From NCBI RefSeq assembly GCF_026151205.1, contig NC_087072.1, forward strand, positions 16,135,669 through 16,199,668: 64,000 bases of DNA, in the 5' to 3' direction. Position 1 is the stretch's first letter; every line of letters starts with the position of its first letter. Below the pieces are notes generated by a model, which was not told the origin of the DNA, made no database searches, and saw only the letters and a program-made list of their open reading frames with translations. Source of the DNA: Bolinopsis microptera. Lineage: Eukaryota; Ctenophora; Tentaculata; Lobata; Bolinopsidae. Of this stretch, positions 25,048-37,000 are shown one piece after another. The position numbers and the translations under genes were made by a program.

Positions 25048-25325
25048 ATGGTCAAATGTTAAACAATGAGATGATTTAAGAGAAGCAAATATTAGTGGAC
25101 TGAAATTATAATCTGATAAAGTGCAGCTGTGAACTCAAATGTATAAAACAAACTCACAATTCGGATCGAACAGTTTAAAATGAAACACAATAAGACAGAG
25201 TAATTGGTAAAATGTTAAACAATAAGCTGTTTTAAGACAAGAAAATATTAGTCGACTGAAATTATGATCTGATAAAGTGCAATGTGAACTCAAATGTATA
25301 AAACAACAGATCGAACAGTATACAA
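25048..25325 (+). repeat. Tandem pair, about 157-bp period
   Basis: The segment starting TGGTCAAATGTTAAACAATG near 25,048 is repeated with small changes from about 25,205 (GGTAAAATGTTAAACAAT, ACTCAAATGTATAAAACAA). A short hairpin (AATAGTACATTT / AAATGTACTATT) at about 25,325-25,351 joins it to the satellite array that follows. Confidence 0.75.
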
Positions 25326-25351
25326 TAGTACATTTAACAAATGTACTATTG

Positions 25352-28300
25352 CAAATGACAAAAGTGTAATAAGGTAACTGGTAACAAGTCTGCTGGTTAT
25401 TCAAAATTTAACATTAAAATATGTCCCGGCCCTTTGAATCATCCGCCGAATGATCAACTGAATGATTGCAACAGACAAAGAAACAAGCAAAATTTGTTAA
25501 ATGGAGTGCATGATCAAAGAAGGTATATTAGCTCCCTACAAAAATCTAATCCAATGAGAAAATAAATCTAAAGTCCAATTGCAAATGACAAAAGTGTAGT
25601 AAGGTAACTGCAGGTAACAAGTCTGCTGGTTATTGAGAATTTAACATTAAAATATGTCCCGGCCCTTTGAATCATCCGCCGAATGATCAACTGAATGATT
25701 GAAACAAACAAAGGAACAAGCAAAATTTGTTAAATGGAGTGCATGATCAAAGAAGGTATATTAGCTCCCTACAAAAATCTAATCCAATGAAAAAATAAAT
25801 CCAAAGTCCAATTGCAAATGACAAAAGTGTAGTAAGGTAACTGCAGGTAACAAGTCTGCTGGTTATTGAGAATTTAACATTAAAATATGTCCCGGCCCTT
25901 TGAATCATCCGCCGAATGATCAACCGAATGATTGCAACAGACAAAGAAACAAGCAAAATTTGTTAAATGGAGTGCATGATCAAAGAAGGTATATTAGCTC
26001 CCTACAAAAATCTAATCCAATGAGAAAATAAATCTAAAGTCCAATTGCAAAAGACAAAAGTGTAGCAAGGTAACTGCAGGTAACAAGTCTGCTGGTTATT
26101 GAGAATTTAACATTAAAATATGTCCCGGCCCTTTGAATCATCCGCCGAATGATCAACCGAATGATTGCAACAGACAAAGAAACAAGCAAAATTTGTTAAA
26201 TGGAGTGCATGATCAAAGAAGGTATATTAGCTCCCTACAAAAATCTAATCCAATGAGAAAATAAATCCAAAGTCCAATTGCAAAAGACAAAAGTGCAGTA
26301 AGGTAACTGCAGGTAACAAGTCTGCTGGTTATTGAGAATTTAACATTAAAATATGTCCCGGCCCTTTGAATCATCCGCCGAATGATCAAATGAATGATTG
26401 CAACAAACAAAGGAACAAGCAAAATTTGTTCAGAATAAAACAAATATTCAGAATAAAACAAATAATATATTCAAATCTCTTTATTCAACAATATTAAATC
26501 ATTATAGAACCTAATTTGTGGCTTGATCGTTATGTTAGGGCTATTCTGTTAGCTGATGCTGACAGGCACTGCATGGGGCAGAGACTTAGGACCATTACGC
26601 TGGAGGCTTACAATGACCCTTTTTGAACCCCATGGCAGTGCTAGTTTTATTATGGTACAAATTGTAAATCGAAGTTATGAAAACGATCAAGTCACTCCTG
26701 TTTTACACTATCAACAGCTACTTAAAACAACCTAGATTGTACAACTCACTTTGAAGATTAAACTGTTAAGTGATGAGTGATTGGGCTCATTAAACATTTT
26801 AGTAGCGGAGACATGCGGATCAGCTTCTTGAGGTTCTAATAGTTCATTCAGACAAGAAGTTTTACTTTTTCAAATTTAGTTGTTCAAGCTGCCTGAGTTC
26901 AGAAAGTTTGCCAAAGGGGCCCAGGTATTCTTGTCACCTTTACCCTGAGACGAGAGAATGACTTTTTTTACCTTTGATTTGAATACACCATGAGTGATTT
27001 CAAGGTCGTTCAGTGCCAACATCTGACGGAATGAATTCCAAAGGCAACTAGATTTGTAAACGAAACTGTTTGAGGGCATGGTTGTTATAAGAAGAGTTTC
27101 TTTGCCGGGTCTTTTAGACAAACAGAAAAGTTCAAATAGTGCAATTGGTGTTCGATACTTAAAGACTTTAAAAAGTTCATTGCAGCAGTGATACGCGTAT
27201 AAATTATGCAATGTCATGAGTGATTGACGGGCAAAAATTGGCTTGGTGTGCTCTCTCTCAAAGAATTTGCTAGTAAGTTTCTGTTCACTGATGGGTCTAG
27301 TCCTAGCACATGTCATAAATTTATCAAGGTATGCTTTTTTGTCACCAAACATGATACGAACACACTTTTTCTGGGCTACAAATAGTGGTTGAAGTTTATT
27401 ATTACTTGCACCTCCCCAAACGGTAATGCCATAAGATAGGTGACTTTCAAACAGTGTGTGGTACAGGTCCTTATGGATAGATGATGGAATTTTATCCTTA
27501 ATCATGTATAGCCTCCCAGAACAGGACGAGAGTTTTCTAACTAGTTTGTCTCTATAGGGATTGAAAGTTAGGCCTTCGTCGACAATTACTCCCAGGAATT
27601 TCGTTTCCTGCACCTTTGAGAGAGGTAGGCCATTGAGGTAAAGTCTATTTTCAATTAATAAAGATTGATCATCAAGTTTTCTTTTAGCTGTATTGAATTC
27701 TATATAGCAACTTTTCTTGGCGTTAACATGTAATTTATTAGCCAATGTGTACTCGTGGACTGATCGTAGGACCCTATTAGCATTATTGTAGGCCTCTGCT
27801 CTAGTTTTGGCAACTACAAATATGTTTGTATCATCAGCAAATAAGACATAGCTAGTGTTATCGAGTTGAGAGTTTGTTAAGTCATTTATGTATATTAAAA
27901 ACAGGAGAGGCCCAAGGCAGCTCCCCTGTGGAATGGAGTGCATGATCAAAGAAGGTATATTAGCTCCCTACAAAAATCTAATCCAATGAGAAAATAAATC
28001 CAAAGTCCAATTGCAAAAGACAAAAGTGTAGCAAGGTAACTGCATGGGTAACAAGTCTGCTGGTTATTGAGAATTTAACATTAAAATATGTCCCGGCCCT
28101 TTGGAGCATCCGCCGAATGATCAACCGAATGATTGCAACAGACAAAGAAACAAGCAAAATTTGTTAAATGGAGTGCATGATCAAAGAAGGTATATTAGCT
28201 CCCTACAAAAATCTAATCCAATGAGAAAATAAATCTTAAGTCCAATTGCAAATGACAAAAGTGTAGCAAGGTAACTGGTAACAAGTCTGCTGGTTATTGA

Positions 28301-28465
28301 GAATTTAACATTAAAATATGTCCCGGCCCTTTGGATCATCCGCCGAATGATCAACTGAATGATTGCAACAAACAAAGGAACAAGCAAAATTTGTTAAATT
28401 GAGTGCATGATCAAAGAAGGTATAATAGCTCTCTACAAAAATCAAATCCAATGAGAAAATATTGT
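25352..28465. repeat. 233-bp satellite array, split by a LINE
   Basis: Units starting GCAAATGACA or GCAAAAGACA occur at 25,581, 25,814, 26,047 and 26,280, an exact 233-bp period. A first incomplete unit begins near 25,352. The array resumes after the LINE with units at 28,013 and 28,248 (235-bp spacing) and fades near 28,465. Units are highly similar (e.g. TATGTCCCGGCCCTTTGAAT in most). Short open frames across units have no sign of being genes. Confidence 0.9.
26432..27927 (-). mobile_element. 5'-truncated non-LTR retrotransposon (LINE)
   Basis: On the minus strand the copy begins inside the reverse transcriptase at PQGSCLGPLLFLIYINDL, keeps the catalytic box YVLFADDTNIF, the thumb region (FLGVIVDEGLTFN) and a C-terminal domain, and stops near 26,876. 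A roughly 440-bp 3' UTR follows. The element ends with two copies of ATTTGTTTTATTCTGA, as expected for LINE tails of the CR1/L2/Jockey type. It sits between AAATTTGTT and AATGGAGTG, which adjoin in intact satellite units, so it inserted cleanly into a repeat unit with little or no target duplication. The reading frame is intact from the truncation point, so the insertion is fairly young. The endonuclease and the N-terminal RT are missing. Confidence 0.88.
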
Positions 28466-29640
28466 TTTCCGATATTACAATCACAATCCACGGACATGAC
28501 TAAAAATGACTGACACGTCCCGCGCGGCATCAGAAATATGGGAGGAAATCTGGCACCACGATTTGTGGTGCCAGTTGTGGCCATGGATAGAGCCCTCTTT
28601 GCCGCCTCCGGCGGTCGCGCGCTACTGCAAGCGAGAGGGCTCTGGTTAGAGCAATATGTTCATTAACATAATAAAGATTTGGCGGAATGACAGGCTGAGC
28701 GCGGCCCAGTAAGCAAATCACATGCTTAATGTCGCACGCGAGGTCTAGCGGTCTGTTTAAATTAAACCACCTCTGACCTCTAGTACCACCATTAGCCAGT
28801 AACTTTTGCTGGGTCGACGAGTCTAACTCGGCGCGCGTCTTGGTAAGTATAAACTTACAATGTACAAGGTATATACAAGATATAAATTTTAATAAGTTAA
28901 CCAACAAAATTGAAGTTTCAATTAAGCGTCAAAAAGTATTTAGCAGTTTTATATTATCAATTATTCAATGTTATATTCTATGATGAATTTTGTTGAAATT
29001 TAAAATGAAAATACGCGCTGTACATGTAGTCGCTACGCCTCGCGTTTCAGCTAAACTGGTTTTAAATTATATTGTTTCCAAAAATCGAGCGCTTGTCAGA
29101 GCACCACAATTGTAGGTCAATCATCATATCAAAATCCAGATGTCGGTTCGGTCTTCAACTTTCAGTAATCAGTAATAATTACAAATTAATTATTAATTCA
29201 AACAGTTCTTTTTGTTTGTGACTTGTCAAATGTCAATTGTGAATTGACAGTGCAAATTAAATCACATTAAACTCAAAAGCTTTGTACAGAGTGCAAACAG
29301 TCAAAGCCAGAAATCAGAATGGTGGGCTCTTCCGTAATCTGATTTTCAGAATCTTTTTTGTGAATCTTCTACTTTCTATTCTATATTCGAGCTAAACAAT
29401 TTCTATAACATCTTTGAAGTTTAAAACTGGTCACTGGAGAGTGGAGAGTGGCGACAGTAATCAGTAGAATGCAGATTGCAGTAGACACTAGACAGTAAAT
29501 ATTTAACAGCAAAGTGCAACTGTCAATTGTCAAAGTGGTCAAACAATTGTTTCTCAGAAGTTTTATTCAGATTTAAGTCTTGAATAATTCGAGTTGGCAG
29601 GGAAATGGACAAATACCCGAGTGATGAAGTATAATCATGT
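28466..29640. other. Non-coding, dispersed-repeat sequence
   Basis: It contains a hairpin (GGCACCACGATTTGTGGTGCC less one end, about 28,550), an inverted pair AGAGCCCTCT / AGAGGGCTCT (28,589 and 28,634) and a 32-bp block at 28,813-28,844 that recurs inverted at 61,461-61,492. No gene is supported. Confidence 0.5.
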
Positions 29641-29689
29641 CGTGGTGCAGGGGAAACGTACCCTTGCTAATATACTGTCAACAGCAAAA

Positions 29690-30268
29690 AAAAAGCATCA
29701 TCAAACTTGTCAGCCTTGAATTTGATTTTGGTGCCAATCTTAATAACTGTACAGGCCCCAGTGACCTACTTCAGTTCATTATGGAGAGGCAACTGGCAAC
29801 ACTGTACCCAGAGGTAGTGACAGCACTGGTACTTTTCCTCACTATCCCAGTTACAGTAGCCAGTGCTGAAAGATCCTTCAGCAAACTGAAGCTGATTAAA
29901 AACTATCTCTTACTATACTTACTTATACCCACCTTTTATAGAGGACAAACCAAATTACTAAACGCTATAACGAATCTATAGCATATATGCTCAAAATTTA
30001 TTGGGCTACATTATATGGGCTACATTATATATGTAGCCCAATAAATTTTGAGCATATATGCTATAGATTCGTTAAAGCGGTTAGTAATTTGGTTTGTCCT
30101 CTAGAAAAGGTGGATCATAAAAACGACCCTATCGTCCCTAATGGGTTAAACAGTTTAGCCATCATCTCAATTGAGAACTTTACAGCAAGACAGTTTGACA
30201 AGAAACAGCTGGCCAAGTTGTTTGCTCTTTCCAAACCTAAGAGAGCTGCTAGATTAAATGGAATTTGA
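29690..30268 (+). pseudogene. hAT-type transposase C-terminal remnant, interrupted
   Basis: The frame before 29,905 encodes TLYPEVVTALVLFLTIPVTV followed by ASAERSFSKLKLIKNYL, the hAT dimerisation signature also found in ZMYM-like domesticated proteins. Family homology resumes at about 30,147 with LNSLAIISIENFTARQFDKK and runs to a stop at 30,268. Between them lies about 240 bp of unrelated sequence containing a long hairpin, which breaks the conserved block between KNYL and the LNSLAI helix. The N-terminal zinc finger and catalytic region are not seen. Confidence 0.8.
29929..30113. repeat. Long hairpin inside the hAT remnant
   Basis: Arms of roughly 84 bp (about 29,929-30,014 and 30,031-30,113) are complementary with only a few mismatches and enclose a loop of under 20 bp. 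The arm core reads AGGACAAACCAAATTACTAA. The two arms are almost identical, so the inversion or foldback insertion is recent. Confidence 0.85.
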
Positions 30269-30870
30269 ACTGTAATACAAGTTGTAATGTAAATAGTATT
30301 GTAATCTAGGTAAACTATAGGTAAAAATATAATATTAATCATAAGCTAAAATGTACTAATCTTTGTATTCTAAATGGGGAAAAAGAAGAAACATTGTCAG
30401 TCAGTCGAGAAAATTGTCAGTCAGGCTATATGGCAGCTTTGTAGATGTTGTGACTATGCTAGTAGTGGTCCCAGGCTTGCGACTGGAATTGCGGTGTTAA
30501 ATCGATTTAATGGTATACCAACGATCCACCTCCCACTTGTTGTTTGGTACTTAGCATTAATAGTGTTAGCTGTAGCCATTTATAGCAAGAATCTTAAAAC
30601 TAAAGGGGATGACAAGGAAAAGAGGAAGGAAAAGAATAACGGGACAAACAATTAATTAAAGTATTTATAGGAGCATAGATATTGTAATTACAAGCTTCAA
30701 TAATAAATCACTGACTAAAACTTCTAATTAAAATGACACTTGGTACGCTCGCCCATTTTCACTGGTCAGTCTGAACTTCGGTTTAGCACGTTGTACACTT
30801 ATTCACCTAAGTTTCAGAATTTGTTCAGTTTAGCAGAGTTAGTACCCGTGTTTCAATAAATCAAAAGATA

Positions 30871-32950
30871 TCAGGGGAGTTCTTTAATAATGTTACGGTC
30901 GTCTAGAATACCGAACTTCCTGAAAACGTTATCATATTTCCTCAGACAACGTTTAATGCCTTTAATCAGTCTATCACGGCTATATCCTCTATCAATTAGA
31001 ATTTTGAATATTTTGTGAAGATGGGAGGTAAAGATATCCACTCTAGTGCAAACATTACCATATCTAAGAACTTGACTTGAAAAAACGTTGTAGCCAACCT
31101 CGGTTGGGATGTTACTGTGAGGAAATGTAAGGGATACAACATGGAAATTAAAATCATCAGTTTTGTTATACACTGATATTTCTAGTCCTTCTGTGGAAAT
31201 ATTAATATTTAAATCAAGGTAGTTAATGATTTTATTATTGGAACCAGCTCGCTCCATCTCCAATGAATTAGGATAAATATCTTTAATCAATTTATGAAAG
31301 TAAAGGTAGTTAATAATAGATAAATCGTCAACATATCGTTTATTATTGGATAATATCTTTGCTAATCCCATTTTCTTTTCCTGAAGTAAACGTTTCATAT
31401 AATTAAATTCCTTTTTGCCAACAGTGAGATCAGCTATAGGGGAACTTGAATTTCCACCCATAGGAATACCCTTGGTTTGTATGAATACAATCCCACCGAA
31501 GACGACATAAGTGTTATAAATAATAAATTTAACAGCCTCTTTTAGGTCATCTTGACTAAAGCAGGCATGAGAATCATAGGTTTTATTGGAAAAGAAACAT
31601 GTATTACTGTCTTTTTTAGAAATACAAATATATCTATTACGGTCTGAAAATATTAAATCAACAACTTCATTAATCATATTCTCTACTTCAATCAAGTCTA
31701 ATCTGGTATAAAGAGTAGTAAAATCATATACTTGTATATTATAAACATCGCTATTTTTGATAGCTTCAAGGAATTCACTTGAGGAATCTATGCTCCAAAA
31801 CATGTTTATACCGCTGTTGTTGTAGATTGCCTCGCAGTATTTCTTGAAGTATTTCCTCAAAAGTTTCAGACAACAGTTAACTTGGACGTTAAGTTGTTTC
31901 GTAACGCAAAAACGGGCACCTGCAATGAACCTCGCCTTGTAAGGGTTCTTATGAAGCTTAGGGTTCCAGAAGATGCGTGCTAGTCGCAAGTTTTTATCTT
32001 CAACTTGTACATAAATAAAATAATAATAAAATTTATAATAAAATTTGGTAGCTTAAACACAAACTCTAAGCCCAGTGGATAAACCACAAAACTTATGCTC
32101 TATTGTGTGAAACAAAGATACTAGATCAAGATAACTATCAAGGAGTGTATGCATAGGACATAAAAAGTTTTGGAACGAAGATGACATGCTTGTGAAGCGA
32201 GCTAACAGTCTAATTGCTAATAAGTTCAAAAAGATCATGACATTAGGTTGCATCCTAAACAGTTTAAGCAAATAACATTAAATCTCTCCTTTAGACTCTC
32301 AGATATTTTATTGACATAATGAGTCTCGTCTTCGCTACAGGGTTTATATGTATCATTACCTATACATTATAGAGTATTAGGATCAAAACCCATTTCATTG
32401 ACAAGAGTTTTTACATAAAACTTTTTACAAATAAATGAAAAATTACCAGAAGCTTTGTCGATACTACAAATAATGTATTTACTTTTCAGCAATTTAAGAC
32501 TTCTTTTAACATCATCTTTTTCCAGTGTGTTTTCTTTTATTTCAAATGTTTCAGGAAAGATTTTCTTGTAATATTCAATACGATTGGAAACTATTGATAA
32601 CACTTTTTCCTTCCAATCGCTGAACTTTACTTCTTTTTGACAGTACTTTCTACTTTTTGATTTTATAAATTTATCGACAGCTTCGGTAACTGACATATAT
32701 ATCTCATCTGGAGATTTAAATGTGGGAATTCTGTATTTACAACCGTAGGAAAGTACTTCCCTAAGTTCAACATTATCAACAATATCTAAATTACCAGTAA
32801 CTACATGTCCATGAGGATGATAATTGAAAGTGGAGGAGTGACAATCGCATGGACTACCTAAAATAGATTTAATATCAGAAATAGAAAGTTTCTTTGAGAA
32901 TGAAGCATAGTTACAAATAGAAAGACTTATAGGATCATTATATTATACTC
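30871..32950 (-). pseudogene. Penelope-like retroelement, frameshifted
   Basis: The N-terminal part (open from about 32,941 to 32,367) contains CDCHSSTFNYHPHGHVVTG and SIDKASGNFSFICKKFY, seen in long RT proteins of invertebrate repeats. A frameshifted zone follows (32,366-31,990). The RT body (31,989-30,871) has FWNPKLHKNPYKARFIAG, DFTTLYTRLD, GIPMGGNSSSP and the catalytic RYVDDL. No C-terminal GIY-YIG endonuclease follows the RT. Together with the N-terminal block this may indicate the permuted, N-terminal-endonuclease type of Penelope element (inference). A 26-bp identical direct repeat flanks it at 30,279-30,304 and 33,038-33,063. Confidence 0.7.
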
Positions 32951-33063
32951 ATAATAAATCTGTAATGGTGTAAAAGACTGAATCAAAATGGGAAGCAAAT
33001 CAATGACTGAAGTGTCAGAGAAAATAGATTTTAGGTTAAGTTGTAATGTAAATAGTATTGTAA

Positions 33064-34080
33064 AATGTAAATTGTTTTTTAAAATTTCCATATTTTTATC
33101 TGTTATTGCTACCTGTTAGATGTTGGTGTTTTATTTGTGAAGTATCATTAATACTGCAATGAGTGACTGCCGATTAAATTGGGATCCAAGTTAAAAGTAA
33201 ACATTGATCTCTGAAACGACAGATTAATTCAATGCTGTATAATTGCCAGTCTGCGGGGCCTTACGTTATGCCTTTGCTCGAAGGCCACCACTGCTTCATT
33301 ATTCTTTATGAACATTTTTCCTACGTAATTAACATGATCTGTTTACCAGGAGTTTTTTACCCTTCAATACTGAAATATAACTAATTTACAATAAAATATG
33401 CTATTATAACATTACAATCAACAAGAAATGTATTTAAGGGATTCAATGATTAATTACTCTACACCTGACTGTCACGTGACTTTTTTAACACATCCTCTAG
33501 GTGGCTCTGAATGACTATTCGAAACCCCGACCCCCTAATCTGATCTCAATCCTAAACCTAACCCAATCCATAACTGAATCATATGTTGAAACCCTAACGA
33601 GAAATTATACCAACTTCCTTACATGGTCATATCACGCGATCAAGACAGTTTTTTCGCCGATACCTCGCTAGGGGAGCATTTTAACCCTATGTCATGTGGG
33701 GTGATTCGGAATCAGCGTTCGAAAATACAACCAGTCAGAAATCAACTGTCTGGGGCCCTTTTAGAAAAACTTGAAGATCGAGTGTAGAGTGATTTAGCAC
33801 GCTCGGTATTTAAGCACGAATAGATATGAATAATGATATTCCAAGATACTCAAATACAATTAAAACAAGCTATAAGTGAATGTACAAATAAAATGAAATA
33901 TAAAATGACAACTACAATATCTGAAGAGTGAAGGAAAATTTCTAAAAAGACTGAATAAGAGTTCATAGTCCCTCCAAAAGTTCACCTGAAAACATTTTAG
34001 TATATCATCTATCAAATTACTTGGTATGGCCATCAGCCATGGGAATGAAAACTTTGATAAGATAACCTTTAAGGAAGACC
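33064..34080. other. Intergenic region upstream of RAD50
   Basis: No open frame or repeat of note. A short CCTAAACCTAACCC phrase occurs near 33,551. The RAD50 promoter is presumably within the last few hundred bases, but no TATA box or other defined motif stands out. Confidence 0.4.
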
Positions 34081-37000
34081 ATGTCTCACATAAAGAGGTT
34101 GGAGATTCGGGGTATACGGAGTTACAGTCCTAACAGAGCCGTGTGTATGGAGTTTGCCAGACCTGTCACACTTATAGTTGGTCAGTTCTGAACGAGTGAC
34201 AACTTTTTTTAATTGTCAGATTTTTTAGATAAAGAACAATGTTTTTCTTACTTTAAACCCACATTTAAACCACCTTAAGGGGAGATACACCAAAACCTTT
34301 TTTGCTCCGAACATCGATTTTATTTTATATTATTTTTAAATAGACAAAAAGAATAAGATTGTACACCTTCAAAAATGTTTAAAAATATTCCCTCATCGAG
34401 AAAAAAAATATTTTTCTTTTTCGAAAATTTTTCAAATTTGGAGAAGTCTGTCACTGTAATACCGATAGTTCGGCCATTTAAAAAGTTTTTTGGCTGATTC
34501 TTTTACTGAACATTACTTACACTCCGTACTAGAAGCCATTGAAAGGATTATATAATTGAACAATAAATGACCAAGTTAAAGACCGAACAAGGTGAAAAAA
34601 GAAAAATTGGGATTTTTGCCTACCACCAAAGTTGTACATTTCACCACCCGCCCAGGTCATCAGATATCGCTTCAAAAATTATTGTGAGTGTAGTTGATGA
34701 TCATGGCAAGCTTTTTGGAACCGGATTTCTCTCAATTTTGAGTTTTAAGCTATGCAATGTGGCCTCAAACGACTTAGTAAAATTCATCGTAAAAAAGGGC
34801 AAAAAAGGCAGATTTAAGGCTTAAAATGCCTATAACTCAAAAAGTATCAGTTTTTTTGAAATAATTTTTACAGGATCGTAATCAGCTTGGTAAGACGAAT
34901 CTTTTAGTACGACATTTATAATATTCAAAGCCACAAAATTTGTAAAAAAATGTGTACAATTTGTACAAAATTTATACAAGGGGGGACCCTTGTGTTCGAG
35001 CTAGAAAATTATTTAAGACAATTTGTCTTCTAAAAGCACCTATTTGGTACTAAAAGATTTGTCTTACCAAGCTGATTACGATCCTGTAAAAATTATTTCA
35101 AAAAAACTGATACTTTTTGAGTTATAGGCATTTTAAGCCTTAAATCTGCCTTTTTTGCCCTTTTTTACGATGAATTTTACTAAGTCGTTTGAGGCCACAT
35201 TGCATAGCTTAAAACTCAAAATTGAGAGAAATCCGGTTCCAAAAAGCTTGCCATGATTATCAACTACACTCACAAGAATTTTTGAAGCGATATCTGATGA
35301 CCTGGGCGGGTGGTGAAATGTACAACTTTGGTGGTAGGCAAAAATCCCAATTTTTCTTTTTTCACCTTGTTCGGTCTTTAACTTGGTCATTTATTGTTCA
35401 ATTATATAATCCTTTCAATGGCTTCTAGTACGGAGTGTAAGTAATGTTCAGTAAAAAAATCAGCCAAAAAACTTTTTAAATGGCCGAACTATCGGTATTA
35501 CAGTGACAGACTTCTCCAAATTTTAAAAATTTTCGAAAAAGAAAAATATTTTTTTTCTCGACGAGGGAATATTTTCAAAAATTTTTGAAGGTGTACAATC
35601 TTATTCTTTTTGTCTATTTAAAAATAATATAAAACAAAATCGATGTTTGGAGCAAAAACGGTTTTGGTGTATCTCCCCTTAATGCTAAGTATTTTCAGTC
35701 TATATTCCTCAATTTCAGGTCACAACGGTAGTGGAAAAACATCAGTTATAGAGTGTCTAAAGTTTGCTTGCACCGGTGATACGCCCCCAGGAAACAAGGG
35801 TAACTTTGTGCACAGCCCTAAAATAGCTGAGGAATACGAAGTCAGGTCAGTCTTAAAGGACCAGTTAACTGAAAAATTTGTAGTCTCCAATTTGGCTAAG
35901 ATTTAAATCAGCTGTGACAAACTGGTAAAGAATCGTATCGCCGAAAGAACCAACTCTCTAGTGTACGTGTAACGCGTGTTATTGCAATAATAAGCTGTGG
36001 CCTCGTGACGTCATAAATTCCCTCAGTGCGCGCTTGCATAGCGTAATTTACATTACAAATGATTATCATCGTCAATAAAACACGTGTAACTCACTCAAAT
36101 TTTAGAATTATGACTATTACCCTAGTTCTCCAAAATCCTTATAGTTTTGGCTATCATTCTAACTAAAGGAATAGCTGATTGGATGTACAGTGCTCACGTC
36201 ATGATTTTAAACAGTGATATAGGTTCTTGAACAGTGGCGGGTGAATGTACGGTTAGAAAGTTTCTGCTATTTCAACTTATGCCATATGTGATAATTTTGG
36301 ATTGTTTTCATTGCTTAATTACACAAGCAGCTAGGGAGACTGTACCGATTATTTTTCCCCAGTCCATGAAACTCTAACGAATTTAGAAAGGATCTAGATA
36401 AGTAGGAGTTTGTTCAATTCCGAGAGCAATTATATTTATAGCATAGCGAAATTTATAACTTTAATCCACATGTGTCAGCCAGTACAGGAGACAAGAAGTC
36501 TGGCTACTTTACGGCCGTTCCTCAGCTCTGGGACCATTGGTAGAAGTAGCTTCTATCAGAACAGTGCCGTGGGAACAGAATTCCCGCCAAAATACCCGGT
36601 CAGGGGTCTACCAAATAGTTTAATACTGATTCGAGTGTACGGTGTGCGGTGTGTTTTGAATTAGACTTACGGCTTACCTAGTTGTTATCCTAATTGCATT
36701 ATCATCGGTACATAACATAAATAAACTACTGGTAAGTTTAAATACCAAGTGCAAACGTGTTCAGTCAATCGACCCACTGAACAACTAAAGAATTTCCAAG
36801 ACCCTATTATTCTCTGGCCATATATTACGGCACGATCGATTGTTAGATGGCTAAACGACCAACGTTAATCTATACAATTCTAAAACTATGAGCTAGCACT
36901 TTAATCAAAAAATACACTTTTTATATATTACTCCTGATTTTTACATTTCACGTAAAATATTGTCGCCACAGGTTGATCATGGACACTAACAGCTTGATTT

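Noticed and set aside
25747..28387. Repeated 68-82-residue open frames (e.g. IRRMIQRAGTYFNVKFSI)
   Set aside because: They recur once per 233-bp satellite unit with no coding bias or known domain.
30374..30655. 93-residue open frame with one hydrophobic segment
   Set aside because: No homology recognised; it lies inside the region bounded by the Penelope element's flanking repeats and is probably non-coding.
34567..35390. Mirror-image 85-residue open frames as a gene pair
   Set aside because: They are the two arms of one palindromic element; no family is recognised and the element shows no transposase motif.
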